Of a stretch of DNA of 64,000 nucleotides, positions 33,586 to 42,029 are shown one piece after another. Location: NCBI RefSeq assembly GCF_033436665.1, contig NZ_JAWQFO010000009.1, positions 94,816 to 158,815 on the forward strand. The letters run 5' to 3'. A model generated the notes under the pieces. That model was not told where the DNA came from. It saw only the letters and a program-made list of their open reading frames with translations, and searched no databases. This DNA is from JAWQFO01 sp033436665. GTDB taxonomy: Bacteria > Pseudomonadota > Alphaproteobacteria > Rhodobacterales > Rhodobacteraceae. Numbering within the stretch: the first letter of the stretch is position 1; each line of letters begins with the position of its first letter. A program made the position numbers and the translations under genes.

Positions 33586-33597
33586 CTAACATGCTAG
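33586..33597. promoter_or_regulatory. shared operator motif between sugar binding-protein and ATPase genes
   Basis: CTAACATGCTAG is identical over 12 bases to the motif at the GntR promoter. It lies in the 246-bp divergent region 33425-33670, with the ABC binding-protein operon to the left and the ATPase-esterase-mutarotase-kinase-cycloisomerase operon to the right. One regulator could thus control both halves of the locus. Confidence 0.65.
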
Positions 33598-33670
33598 TCA
33601 GGTCAGATGTGGACAGGCTGCCGGTGTTGATCTAGGCATGGGTCTCGGGCGGGCGTTCGCGGGGAGGAAC

Positions 33671-34738
33671 ATGGCCGAAGTCGTCGTAAGGGACGTGCGC
33701 AAATCCTATGGCGCTGTCGAAGTCATCCATGGAATCGACCTTAAGATCGCGGACGGCGAATTCGTCGTGCTCGTCGGCCCCTCGGGCTGCGGAAAGTCCA
33801 CCCTGCTGCGGATGCTCGCCGGGCTTGAAGAGGTCACCTCGGGCGACGTCCTGATCGGGCCGAAGCGCGTCAATCACCTCAGTCCGAACGAGCGCGACAT
33901 CGCGATGGTGTTCCAGTCCTACGCGCTTTACCCGCACAAGACGGTCGAGGCCAACATGGGGTTCTCGCTGAAGCTGAAGAAAATGGACAAGGCCGAGGTC
34001 AAGAAACGCGTGGCCGATGCTGCCGAGATCCTCGGCCTGACACCCTATCTCGACCGGTTTCCGCGGGCGCTTTCGGGCGGGCAGCGCCAGCGTGTGGCGA
34101 TGGGGCGCGCCATCGTGCGCGACCCGCAGGTATTCCTCTTCGACGAACCGCTCTCGAACCTCGACGCCAAGCTGCGGGTGCAGATGCGCACCGAGATCCG
34201 CGAGTTGCACCAGCGCCTGCAGACCACCACGGTCTATGTCACCCACGACCAGATCGAGGCGATGACGATGGCCGACACCATCGTCGTGCTGAACGGCGGC
34301 TATGTCGAACAGACCGGCAGCCCGCTCGATATCTACGACCGGCCGCGCAACCGCTTCGTGGCGAGTTTCATCGGCTCGCCCTCGATGAACATGCTCGACG
34401 GCACCGTTGCGGGCATCTCCGACGGCCTGGCGCGGGTGTCTGTCGGCGACACCGAGGTGCAGGTGCCGGCCCGCGACGGGCTTGCGGACAGACAGGCGGT
34501 CACGGTCGGGATCCGGCCCGAACACCTCGCACTGTCGGACAGTGGCCTGCCGGCCACGGTGCGCGTCATCGAGCCGACCGGCTCGGAGACCCACGTCATC
34601 CTCGAGTTCCAGGGCCAGGAACTGACGGCGGTCTTCCGGGAACGTCACAGCTTCCGGCCCGGCGACCGGGTGCATCTGGCGATGGACCCCGCCCAGGTGC
34701 ATGTTTTCGACGGTGACAGCGGCGAGCGGGTGGGTTGA
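33671..34738 (+). CDS. sugar ABC transporter ATP-binding protein (MalK/UgpC type)
   Basis: A 355-residue ATPase with Walker A GPSGCGKS (36-43), signature LSGGQ (134-138), Walker B VFLFDEP (154-160) and the switch VTHDQIEAMTM. The C-terminal OB-fold regulatory domain (from about residue 240, VGIRPEHLAL) is typical of MalK/UgpC. The start is the ATG at 33671 with a GGGGAGGAAC site; an in-frame start at 33638 lacks one. It energises the permeases encoded on the other strand, and heads the downstream sugar-metabolism genes. Confidence 0.94.
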   Translation: MAEVVVRDVRKSYGAVEVIHGIDLKIADGEFVVLVGPSGCGKSTLLRMLAGLEEVTSGDVLIGPKRVNHLSPNERDIAMVFQSYALYPHKTVEANMGFSLKLKKMDKAEVKKRVADAAEILGLTPYLDRFPRALSGGQRQRVAMGRAIVRDPQVFLFDEPLSNLDAKLRVQMRTEIRELHQRLQTTTVYVTHDQIEAMTMADTIVVLNGGYVEQTGSPLDIYDRPRNRFVASFIGSPSMNMLDGTVAGISDGLARVSVGDTEVQVPARDGLADRQAVTVGIRPEHLALSDSGLPATVRVIEPTGSETHVILEFQGQELTAVFRERHSFRPGDRVHLAMDPAQVHVFDGDSGERVG

Positions 34739-34741
34739 GCG

Positions 34742-35383
34742 ATGCCGGTGGTGATGTGCTTCGGTGACAGCAATACCCACGGAACCATGCCGATGGAGCG
34801 CCCGGGCGCGCTCGACCGGCTGGGACCGGAGGCGCGTTGGCCAGGCGTCATGGCGCAGGCGCTGGGCGTGGGCTGGACGGTGATCGAGGAAGGACAGCCC
34901 GGGCGCACTACGGTCCACGACGACCCGATCGAAGGCGCGTGGAAGAACGGGGCCGCGGTGCTGCCCGCACTTCTCGACACTCACCGCCCGGTTGACCTGG
35001 TGGTCATCATGCTCGGCACCAACGATCTCAAGGCGCGGTTCTCGGTGACTGCCTCGGACATCGCGGACAGCGCGGCACGGCTGGCGGCGCTGGTCCGGGC
35101 AAGCATCGCCGGTCCCGGCGGCGCCGCGCCCGCGGTGCTGCTCGTGGCCCCTCCGAAGATCGAAGAGGCCGGGGCGCTCGCGAGCATGTTCGCGGGCGGA
35201 GCCGCGAAATCCTCCGGGCTGGGCCAGGCCTTCGCGCGGGTCGCCGACCGGTTCGGCATCCCGTTGTTCGACGCTGCGACCGTGGCGGCACCCGACCCGC
35301 TCGACGGCATTCATCTGTCCGAAGACACGCATCGCGCGTTGGGTGCGGCACTGGCCGACAAGGTCGCAGACATATTGAGATAA
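34742..35383 (+). CDS. SGNH/GDSL-family hydrolase
   Basis: A 213-residue esterase of the SGNH superfamily. The nucleophile block GDSNTHG is at 8-14, GTND is near 96, and the catalytic Asp-His pair lies in DGIHLS near the C-terminus. No signal peptide is visible, so it acts in the cytosol. Relatives include arylesterases and carbohydrate deacetylases. In a sugar import operon, 3 bases after the ATPase gene, removal of an acyl group from an imported sugar is plausible. Confidence 0.88.
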   Translation: MPVVMCFGDSNTHGTMPMERPGALDRLGPEARWPGVMAQALGVGWTVIEEGQPGRTTVHDDPIEGAWKNGAAVLPALLDTHRPVDLVVIMLGTNDLKARFSVTASDIADSAARLAALVRASIAGPGGAAPAVLLVAPPKIEEAGALASMFAGGAAKSSGLGQAFARVADRFGIPLFDAATVAAPDPLDGIHLSEDTHRALGAALADKVADILR

Positions 35384-35421
35384 TCGGCCGACGTATCGGT
35401 CTGACACCAGGGAGATAAACC

Positions 35422-35874
35422 ATGCTGAAAGGCATAGATCCGCGGCTCAACGCCGAAGTTCTGCACGCATTGCGCGCGATGGGTCACGGCGACGTCGTCG
35501 TGATCGCCGACACCAACTTCCCCTCCGACCAGGTCGCGCGCCACACGATCTACGGCGAGTTGTTGCGGATGGACAACCTGACCTCGGCCGAGGCGGCCAA
35601 CGCGATCCTGTCGGTCCTGCCGCTCGACGATTTCGTCGAGGACCACGCGGCCCGGATGCAGGTCGTCGATGCACCTGACGACCTGCCCGACGTGCAGAAG
35701 GAGGTGCAGTCCGAGATCGACGCGGCGCTGGGCGCGCCGCGGGCGATGATCGGGGTCGAACGCTTCGACTTCTACGACCGCGCACGCGAGGCCTATGCCG
35801 TGATCCAGACCGGCGAGCGGCGGTTCTACGGGTGCTTCTACTTCCGCAAGGGCGTGATCCCGCCGGAGGGCTGA
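35422..35874 (+). CDS. fucU: RbsD/FucU family sugar mutarotase
   Basis: A 150-residue protein of the FucU branch: MLKGIDPRLNAEVLHALRAM, then GHGD with the catalytic-site His at 22, and a YGCFYFRKGVI end. FucU interconverts the anomers of L-fucose and some other sugars. RbsD is shorter and differs at the N-terminus. Its presence next to an aldose 1-dehydrogenase/lactonase pair points to fucose, or a sugar of the same configuration such as L-galactose or D-arabinose, as substrate of the locus. Confidence 0.88.
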   Translation: MLKGIDPRLNAEVLHALRAMGHGDVVVIADTNFPSDQVARHTIYGELLRMDNLTSAEAANAILSVLPLDDFVEDHAARMQVVDAPDDLPDVQKEVQSEIDAALGAPRAMIGVERFDFYDRAREAYAVIQTGERRFYGCFYFRKGVIPPEG

Positions 35875-35877
35875 GCG

Positions 35878-36801
35878 ATGGGCCACGAGATCGTCATCCT
35901 CGGCGTCTTCGTCGCCGACACCGCCTACCGCGCCGAGCGCCAGCCGAAGATGGGCGAAACGGTTCTGGGCAACAGCTTCGCGCTCGGCCCCGGCGGAAAG
36001 GGATCGAACCAGGCGGTCGCGGCGGCGCGGGCGGGCGGCGACGTCGCCTTCGTCTCGCGGCTGGGCGACGACGCCTTCGCCGACATGGCGATGCAGACCT
36101 GGGCCGACGCCGGGGTGACCGCCGACGTCTCGCGCGATCCCGAGAGCTATACCGGGGCGGCCTACATCTTCGTCGAGGAGGCCAGCGGCAACAACGCGAT
36201 CATCATTGCGCCCGGCGCCGCGGCGCGGATTTCCGTCGAGGACATCGACGCCAAGGCCGATCTGATCCGCGGCGCGAAGGTCTTCGTCACCCAGCTCGAA
36301 CAGCCGCTCGACGCTGCCAACCGGGCGCTCGAGATCGCGCGCGAGGCGGGAGCGATCACCATCCTGAACCCGGCGCCGGCGGCGGAGCTGTCTGACGAGA
36401 TCCTGGCTCTTTGCGACTACGTCACGCCGAACGAGAGCGAGGCCGAGGCGCTGACCGGGATGGCCGTGACCAGCCCCGAGGATGCCGCCCGCGCGGCCGA
36501 GGCGCTGGTTGCCCGCGGGGTCGGTCGTGTGATCATCACTCTGGGCGAGAACGGCGCTCTGCTCTACGAGGACGGCGAACCGTTCCATGTCGCGGCGCTG
36601 CGCGCAGGCGCGGTGGCCGAAACCACCGGGGCAGGAGACGCCTTCAATGGCGGGCTGGCCGTGGCGCTGGCCGAGGGGCGGTGCGCCGCGGACGCGGTGC
36701 GCTTCGGCACTGCCACGGCGGCGATTTCGGTCACCCGTCCCGGCACGGCCCCCTCGATGCCGGAACGCGCCGAGATCGACGCGTTGCTGAGCTGCGCGTG
36801 A
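35878..36801 (+). CDS. ribokinase (PfkB family)
   Basis: A 307-residue ribokinase-like kinase, the usual length. The N-terminal GPGGKGSNQAVAAARAGG and the C-terminal ETTGAGDAFNGGLAVAL with its catalytic Asp are both present, and NPAPA and TPNESEAEALTG are typical of ribokinase. It follows fucU by 3 bases. It is more canonical than the PfkB protein at 22933 and may act on D-ribose or a deoxy sugar acid. Confidence 0.9.
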   Translation: MGHEIVILGVFVADTAYRAERQPKMGETVLGNSFALGPGGKGSNQAVAAARAGGDVAFVSRLGDDAFADMAMQTWADAGVTADVSRDPESYTGAAYIFVEEASGNNAIIIAPGAAARISVEDIDAKADLIRGAKVFVTQLEQPLDAANRALEIAREAGAITILNPAPAAELSDEILALCDYVTPNESEAEALTGMAVTSPEDAARAAEALVARGVGRVIITLGENGALLYEDGEPFHVAALRAGAVAETTGAGDAFNGGLAVALAEGRCAADAVRFGTATAAISVTRPGTAPSMPERAEIDALLSCA

Positions 36802-36814
36802 TCCTGTCCCCGGG

Positions 36815-37978
36815 ATGAAGATCACCGCCATCAGATCGCACGTCCTCCAATGCGACATGCCCGAGGAACTGGGCTATTCGCAGCAATACTACGCCAAGCG
36901 CACCGCCCACCTCGTGGAAGTGACGACCGAGGATGGCCTGACCGGCTGGGGCGAATGCTTCGGGCCGGGTAACGTTGCGCTCGCCAACAAGACCATCGTC
37001 GAACGGGTGATCGCGCCGATGGTGCTGGGCATGGACGCGCTCGACCGCGACGTGATCTGGCACAAGGTCTATAACCTGCTGCGCGATCACGGCCAGAAGG
37101 GCATGCCGATCCAGGCGCTTTCGGGCGTCGACATCGCGCTCTGGGATATTGCGGGCAAGGCGGGCGGTCTGCCAGTCCACAAGCTGATCGGCGGGGCGCA
37201 CCGGACGGATGTACCGGCCTACGGCTACGGCATGATGCTGAAACGCGAAAGCGTCGCGGATCACGTGGCGCGGTTCCGCGACGAAGCCGCCGCGATCATC
37301 GGCATGGGCTTCACCGCGACCAAGATGAAAACCGGCCTCGGACCGCGCGCCGACGTGCAGCTTTGCGCGGCGGTGGCCGCAAGCGTGGGCGACGCGCGCT
37401 TCATGGTCGACGCCAACCACTGCTATACGACGTCGGATGCCTTCTACGTCGGCCGGGCGCTCGACGAGATGGGCGCCTACTGGTTCGAAGAGCCCGTCGC
37501 CCCCGAGGACCTTGACGGCTACCGCGAGTTGCGCGCGGGGCTCAAGACCAACATTTCCGGCGGCGAGGCCGAGTTCGCGCGCTGGGGCTGGCGGTCGATC
37601 CTCGAGAACCGGGGTCTCGACATCGCCCAGCCCGAGGTCTGTGCCCTTGGCGGCATCACCGAGTACCTGCGCGTGCTGGCGCTAGCCCACGCGCATTTCA
37701 CCCCAGTGATCAACCATGTCTGGGGCAGCGCCGTCGCCGTGGCGACGAACCTGCAGCTTCTCGCCGCCATGCCGCCGATGCCGGGCGGGCTGCACCCATG
37801 GGAACCTATGCTCGAGTTCGATACCACCGAGAACCGCTTCCGCGACCACCTCCTGACCGAGCCTCTCGACATCCAGGGCCAGGTTGCGCGCAATGGGGGC
37901 CGCGTGGCGGTCCCGACGGGACCAGGGCTGGGCGTGGAACCGGACCCGGAGTTCATCGCGAGATACGAGATCTCCTAG
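36815..37978 (+). CDS. enolase-superfamily lactone cycloisomerase / sugar-acid dehydratase
   Basis: A 387-residue mandelate racemase/muconate lactonising enzyme family member. The acid-base Lys pair K170/K172 (TKMKTG), metal ligands D199 (VDANHCY), E225 (WFEEPV) and E251 (SGGEAEF), and the catalytic H301 (NHVWGS) are all kept. By memory it looks closest to D-galactarolactone cycloisomerase of Agrobacterium (same WGECFGPG, LRDHGQKG and NHVWGSAV landmarks). It would convert a sugar lactone or aldonate to a 2-keto-3-deoxy acid, continuing the oxidative branch of the locus. Confidence 0.87.
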   Translation: MKITAIRSHVLQCDMPEELGYSQQYYAKRTAHLVEVTTEDGLTGWGECFGPGNVALANKTIVERVIAPMVLGMDALDRDVIWHKVYNLLRDHGQKGMPIQALSGVDIALWDIAGKAGGLPVHKLIGGAHRTDVPAYGYGMMLKRESVADHVARFRDEAAAIIGMGFTATKMKTGLGPRADVQLCAAVAASVGDARFMVDANHCYTTSDAFYVGRALDEMGAYWFEEPVAPEDLDGYRELRAGLKTNISGGEAEFARWGWRSILENRGLDIAQPEVCALGGITEYLRVLALAHAHFTPVINHVWGSAVAVATNLQLLAAMPPMPGGLHPWEPMLEFDTTENRFRDHLLTEPLDIQGQVARNGGRVAVPTGPGLGVEPDPEFIARYEIS

Positions 37979-38502
37979 ATCGCACCCAGCGCCACCGCCG
38001 CCAGCACCATCAGCATGCCACCGGCCATGCCCCAGTGCAGCATGTGGAAATGCGTGTTCTGGCCACCCTCGTGCCCGAACCAGTAGCAGAAATAGTTTCC
38101 GATGATCAGGAAACCGGCCCAGACGGCGGTGAAAAGCGTTGCGGCGACCAGCCCCGCGGCCAGGGCCGGTCCGGCGGCAACCGCGCCGAAGGCCGCCAGC
38201 ACGACCGCCGCCGCGGCGCCCCAGAGTGCAAGTGCCGCCAAAAGCTCCCACCCCAGCACGAGCCGGAACAGCGCCCGGCGCACGACCGGGCTTTCGATCC
38301 GGCGATAGGCGACAAGGGCGTAGGCCTCGGGGTACTCGTCGCGCATGCGCTGCATGTCCATGACCTGCGCGGTGAAGGTTTCGTTCAGAAACGGGTGGAA
38401 CAGGTTTTCCAGCGCACCGACGGTCAGCCAGGCCGCCATGAAGGCGAGGTTGATGGCGCAGACCCCCAGGATGACAGGCTCGAGCAGGGAGGTGTCGGGC
38501 AT
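37975..38502 (-). CDS. DUF2165 family small membrane protein
   Basis: A 175-residue membrane protein with four hydrophobic segments, resembling DUF2165 (predicted small integral membrane proteins). NYFCYWFGHEGGQNTHFHML near residue 145 is a Tyr/Trp/His-rich stretch. The ATG at 38502 shares a base with the stop of the upstream dioxygenase gene (TGATG), so it belongs to that operon. It overlaps the convergent cycloisomerase gene by 4 bases. Its role is unknown; an ion- or substrate-transport helper is possible. Confidence 0.75.
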   Translation of the reverse strand: MPDTSLLEPVILGVCAINLAFMAAWLTVGALENLFHPFLNETFTAQVMDMQRMRDEYPEAYALVAYRRIESPVVRRALFRLVLGWELLAALALWGAAAAVVLAAFGAVAAGPALAAGLVAATLFTAVWAGFLIIGNYFCYWFGHEGGQNTHFHMLHWGMAGGMLMVLAAVALGAI

Positions 38503-39383
38503 CACGCCGGCATCCGCATGGCGTCGAGCCCGTCGGCTTCTGTGACCGAGCAACACAGGCTCGACAGCGTGCGCGGCTCTTCGTAGGGCCAGGGCGTGCC
38601 GCGATGCATCGCCGCGCGCTGATCCCAGAGCAGGACGTCGCCGACCTGCCACCGGTGCGAATAGACGAACTCGGGTTGGGTGCAGAACTCGGTGAGTTCG
38701 GCCAGCAGCGCTTCGCTTTCGGCCGCGTCGTAGCCGTCGACCCGGAAGGCGTGCGAGGCGATGTAGAGCGCCTCGCGCCCGTTTACCGGGTTGGTCCAGA
38801 GCGCGTTCCAGCAGGTGTCGGGCCACTTGTTGAACATCGGCAGTTGAGCGAGCTCGGGCGAGATCTTGGCGCGCGAATGGCTGTAGCGGTGCCAGATACC
38901 GCGCCCGCGGATTCGCGCCTTCAGGGTTTCGGGCATCGCGGCCCAGGCGGCGCGGGTCGAGGCAAGCTCGGTGGCGCCGCCAGTGGTGGTGACAACGCGC
39001 CCGATCAGGATATTGACCAGCGCCGGGACCGGCAGGAACGTGCTGTCGGAATGCCACAGGAAGTTCGCCTTGAGGTTCAGCGTGTGCAGATCCATCTCGG
39101 CACTCGTGCTGCCGTCCGCCTGCACGTTCGAAACCCGCGGCACCTCGAAAGCCTCGCCGGGCTTGCGCTCGTCCGCCTTGCGGTCCTCGATCGGTCCGAA
39201 GCGCTGTGCCAGGGCCATGTGCTGGGCATCGCTCAGGTCCTGCCCCCGGAAGAGCAGCGCGGAATGGTCCTCGAAAAGCGCACGGATCTCCGGGAACCGG
39301 TGGCCGGCGCTCACCTCGGCGAGATCGACACCGATGACTTCGACGCCGAAACTGTCTGTCAGCGGGGTTGTTCGGAAGGTCAT
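38502..39383 (-). CDS. TauD/TfdA family 2-oxoglutarate-dependent dioxygenase
   Basis: A 293-residue Fe(II)/2-oxoglutarate dioxygenase. The iron triad is H111, D113 (WHSDSTF) and H260 (AAMHRGTPW). The 2-oxoglutarate-binding Arg is R271 (PRTLSS). Family members hydroxylate next to a heteroatom and so cleave taurine, 2,4-D and similar compounds. Its place in an operon with an FAD-linked oxidase, a deaminase-like hydrolase and a creatininase suggests oxidation of a nitrogen-containing or aryloxy compound. The substrate cannot be told. Confidence 0.9.
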   Translation of the reverse strand: MTFRTTPLTDSFGVEVIGVDLAEVSAGHRFPEIRALFEDHSALLFRGQDLSDAQHMALAQRFGPIEDRKADERKPGEAFEVPRVSNVQADGSTSAEMDLHTLNLKANFLWHSDSTFLPVPALVNILIGRVVTTTGGATELASTRAAWAAMPETLKARIRGRGIWHRYSHSRAKISPELAQLPMFNKWPDTCWNALWTNPVNGREALYIASHAFRVDGYDAAESEALLAELTEFCTQPEFVYSHRWQVGDVLLWDQRAAMHRGTPWPYEEPRTLSSLCCSVTEADGLDAMRMPA

Positions 39384-39387
39384 GGTG

Positions 39388-40794
39388 TCACCCTTTCGCC
39401 TTGGCTTCGATTGCTTCCGGAGAGAGGTCGCGGACTTCGTCCCAGGCCTGGGACTTGCCGGGGTTCAGCAGCCCCTTCGGGTCCATGCGCTTCTTCCACG
39501 CCAGGTGCCGGTAGTCGGCGTTCTTCAGGCCGCCGCCCTCCACGTGATAGGTGTGCGCGTCCGCGACCGAGAACCCCGCGGCCGCGTAGGTCGCGTCGAT
39601 CTCGCGCAGCCGCGCCTCGTCGCGGAACCAGATGATCGGCAGGTCGAAGGCGACGACCTTGCCGTCGAGCCGCGCGAATTCGTGGTGCGGCCAGACGTCG
39701 TCGCCGAGTTTCTCCGCGATGGCGGCGACGGCGCCATCGTCCGACGCATCGGGCACGCCGATCTGCTGGTAAGTGGCCGAGCGGTCGGCCTTCAGGACCT
39801 GCAGCGTCGTGTGGTTGTAGGCGAATTCGAAAACATGCGGGATGGCTTTCTCCTGCCGTTCTTCGTCGGTGAGCGCGAGGTCCACCGTCCCGCCACGCTC
39901 GGCGATCAGCTCTTCGAAAGCGTCCATATCCTCGCGCGGAACCAGCGCGACCAGCAGGTGCTTCTCCGAGCGGATATGACCCTTGAGCCGCGGGAAGTAG
40001 TCGACGATCCTCGCATCGACCGTGGAACTCAGCTTGCGCCCGATGCGATCGCTCACCGCCAGCGCATATCCGGCGGCATAGCAGGCGCGGTAGCTGTCGA
40101 AGGTCGCCATGCAACCGATCCAGTCGCGCAGCGGTACGGTGCGCAGCGTGACTTCTGTGATCGCGCCGTTCAGCCCCCAGGCGTGATGGACCTGAAGCGC
40201 GTCCTCGCCCTCGAAGACATGCTCCTGCGGCGTCGCCTCGACCGACAGGGCCTTGAGTCCGATGATGTTGCCCGGCTCGCGCAAGGCACCGTTGGCGATC
40301 GAGCCGATCCCGGCGCTGCCGCCGGCGACGAACCCGCCGATGGTGGCGATGTCCTGAGTCGAGGGGAACATCGCCATTTCCCAGCCCTCGGGTGCCAGGG
40401 CGGCGTTGATGTCCGCCATCAGCGCCCCGGCCTCGACGCGCACGAAGCCCTCGCCGATTTCGAGGATGCGGTTCATGCCGGTGGTCTCGATGATCAGACC
40501 ACCCATCAGCGGGACCGCCTGCCCGTAGTTGCCGGTGCCGCCGCCGCGCAGAACGACGGGCAGATCGCGCGCATGGGCCACGGCGAGACAATGCGCCATC
40601 TCTTCGCGCGTCCCGGGACAGGCGACGAGATCGCCGAAGCATTTCTTGAGCTGCGCGTTCAGGATCGGCGAGTACCAGAAAAAATCCCGCGAGCGCTTGC
40701 GCACGAGGACGGTCTCGTCAATCACCTCGACCGGGGCCAGCGCCTCGGCCACTTCCGTCCAGTCGATGTCGGACCTGTTTGCGGGACCGGTCAT
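39388..40794 (-). CDS. FAD-linked oxidase (VAO/glycolate oxidase-like)
   Basis: A 468-residue flavoprotein of the vanillyl-alcohol oxidase/GlcD superfamily. The FAD-binding PP-loop is PVVLRGGGTGNYGQAVP (about 78-94), with a second FAD contact in TIGGFVAGGSAGIGSI. The end MDPKGLLNPGK is characteristic. It oxidises a hydroxy acid, alcohol or amine. The ATG overlaps the stop of the amidohydrolase gene, and the dioxygenase gene starts 4 bases after its stop. Confidence 0.88.
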   Translation of the reverse strand: MTGPANRSDIDWTEVAEALAPVEVIDETVLVRKRSRDFFWYSPILNAQLKKCFGDLVACPGTREEMAHCLAVAHARDLPVVLRGGGTGNYGQAVPLMGGLIIETTGMNRILEIGEGFVRVEAGALMADINAALAPEGWEMAMFPSTQDIATIGGFVAGGSAGIGSIANGALREPGNIIGLKALSVEATPQEHVFEGEDALQVHHAWGLNGAITEVTLRTVPLRDWIGCMATFDSYRACYAAGYALAVSDRIGRKLSSTVDARIVDYFPRLKGHIRSEKHLLVALVPREDMDAFEELIAERGGTVDLALTDEERQEKAIPHVFEFAYNHTTLQVLKADRSATYQQIGVPDASDDGAVAAIAEKLGDDVWPHHEFARLDGKVVAFDLPIIWFRDEARLREIDATYAAAGFSVADAHTYHVEGGGLKNADYRHLAWKKRMDPKGLLNPGKSQAWDEVRDLSPEAIEAKAKG

Positions 40795-42029
40795 GGTCTT
40801 GCTCCTGTGATGTGGGAAAGCGGCCGCGGCGCGGGCGCGCGGCCAAGCAGATCGGCGGTCGAGGTGGCCTCGAAGGCCAGCAGATCGTCGACTGCCGCGC
40901 CGTCGATATGGACGGGCGGCAGCCCGAGCGCTTGCGCGGCGGCGGTGGTAATCATTTGCAGATGATCCGCGAAGGGCGGGTCGAGATGCGCCGCGACGGC
41001 CGCGAGCGCCAGGGTTCGGGTCGGCGCATGCGCGCCCAGCGGACAGAAGGCATCGCCGACGTTGTCGGTGCCGACGACCACGTTCACGCCCGCCGCGCGC
41101 AATTCATGCACGCGGGTCAGGCCGCGCCGGTCCGGCGTGCCGTCGCCGCGCCCCTGCAGGTAGAGGTTCGTCCAGGGCAGGACCGCGACGGAAATCCCCG
41201 CGCGCGCCAGCTTGTCCGCGATACGCCGCAGCGGCGCGCCCGAAAGGTTGGCGAGGCTGCAGGCATGGCCGCAGAGCACCGGACCCTCGAACCGCATCCC
41301 GAGAGCGGCATCGGCGATCATCTCGAGCCCGTCGAGGCCTGGCGCGAGACCTTCGTCGACGTGAAAGTCAAGGGCCAGGCCGTGACGGTCGGCGGCGCGG
41401 AAGGCGTTCGCGATGCCCGCGCGCCGCTCAGGCTGGTCGAAGACGAATGCGCCCAGCACTCCACCGTCCCGCGCGATGCGCGCGGCACAACCGTCGGCAT
41501 ATGCGGCATCGCTCAAGGCCGCGATGCTGGTCAGGGCGGCACGTTGCAACACGATGCCGGGCCCGAAATCCACCGCGACTTCTTCGAGCACGTCCCAGGC
41601 GGGTGGTACGGCCGCGGGGTCAGGATCGTCGCCCCAGTCGACATGGCTGCGCACCGCACCGCAGCCCGCGTCGCGCAACTCATGCATGCCGCGTGTCATC
41701 CGGCGGCGCAGATCCGCGACACTCCAGTTCGCCTTGTCGGAGCGTTGTGCGGCGATGGCATCGGCAAGATCGCCGCCGACGCGCGGCATGCGCCCGATCG
41801 TATGGCACTTGTCGAGATGGACGTGCGTTTCGGTCAGGCGCGACATCACCACGCGCTCGGGCTCGGACTCGCAATCGCGCAGCCCGGTCACGCGGCCCGC
41901 GCGCAGAATGAGATCGCCAGCGAGGCAGTCGCCGACCGTGCGGCCGCCGAAGCGTTCCGGACGGGTCAGCAGGCTGCGCGGGACCAGCACGCGCGGCACG
42001 ACACCATCGAAGAGTTCGACCCGGCTCAC
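40791..42029 (-). CDS. amidohydrolase family protein (cytosine deaminase-like)
   Basis: A 412-residue amidohydrolase. The metal-binding HxH lies in ETHVHLDKC (H69, H71); His in DFHVDEG, His in CGHACSL and Asp in VGTDNVGD complete a cytosine-deaminase-type site. It should hydrolyse C-N bonds in a cyclic amide or amidine, such as a pyrimidine, triazine or hydantoin-like ring. The start is GTG at 42029, overlapping the creatininase stop. The N-terminal 60 residues form the usual beta-sandwich but diverge from cytosine deaminase, so another substrate is likely. Confidence 0.85.
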   Translation of the reverse strand: MSRVELFDGVVPRVLVPRSLLTRPERFGGRTVGDCLAGDLILRAGRVTGLRDCESEPERVVMSRLTETHVHLDKCHTIGRMPRVGGDLADAIAAQRSDKANWSVADLRRRMTRGMHELRDAGCGAVRSHVDWGDDPDPAAVPPAWDVLEEVAVDFGPGIVLQRAALTSIAALSDAAYADGCAARIARDGGVLGAFVFDQPERRAGIANAFRAADRHGLALDFHVDEGLAPGLDGLEMIADAALGMRFEGPVLCGHACSLANLSGAPLRRIADKLARAGISVAVLPWTNLYLQGRGDGTPDRRGLTRVHELRAAGVNVVVGTDNVGDAFCPLGAHAPTRTLALAAVAAHLDPPFADHLQMITTAAAQALGLPPVHIDGAAVDDLLAFEATSTADLLGRAPAPRPLSHITGARP

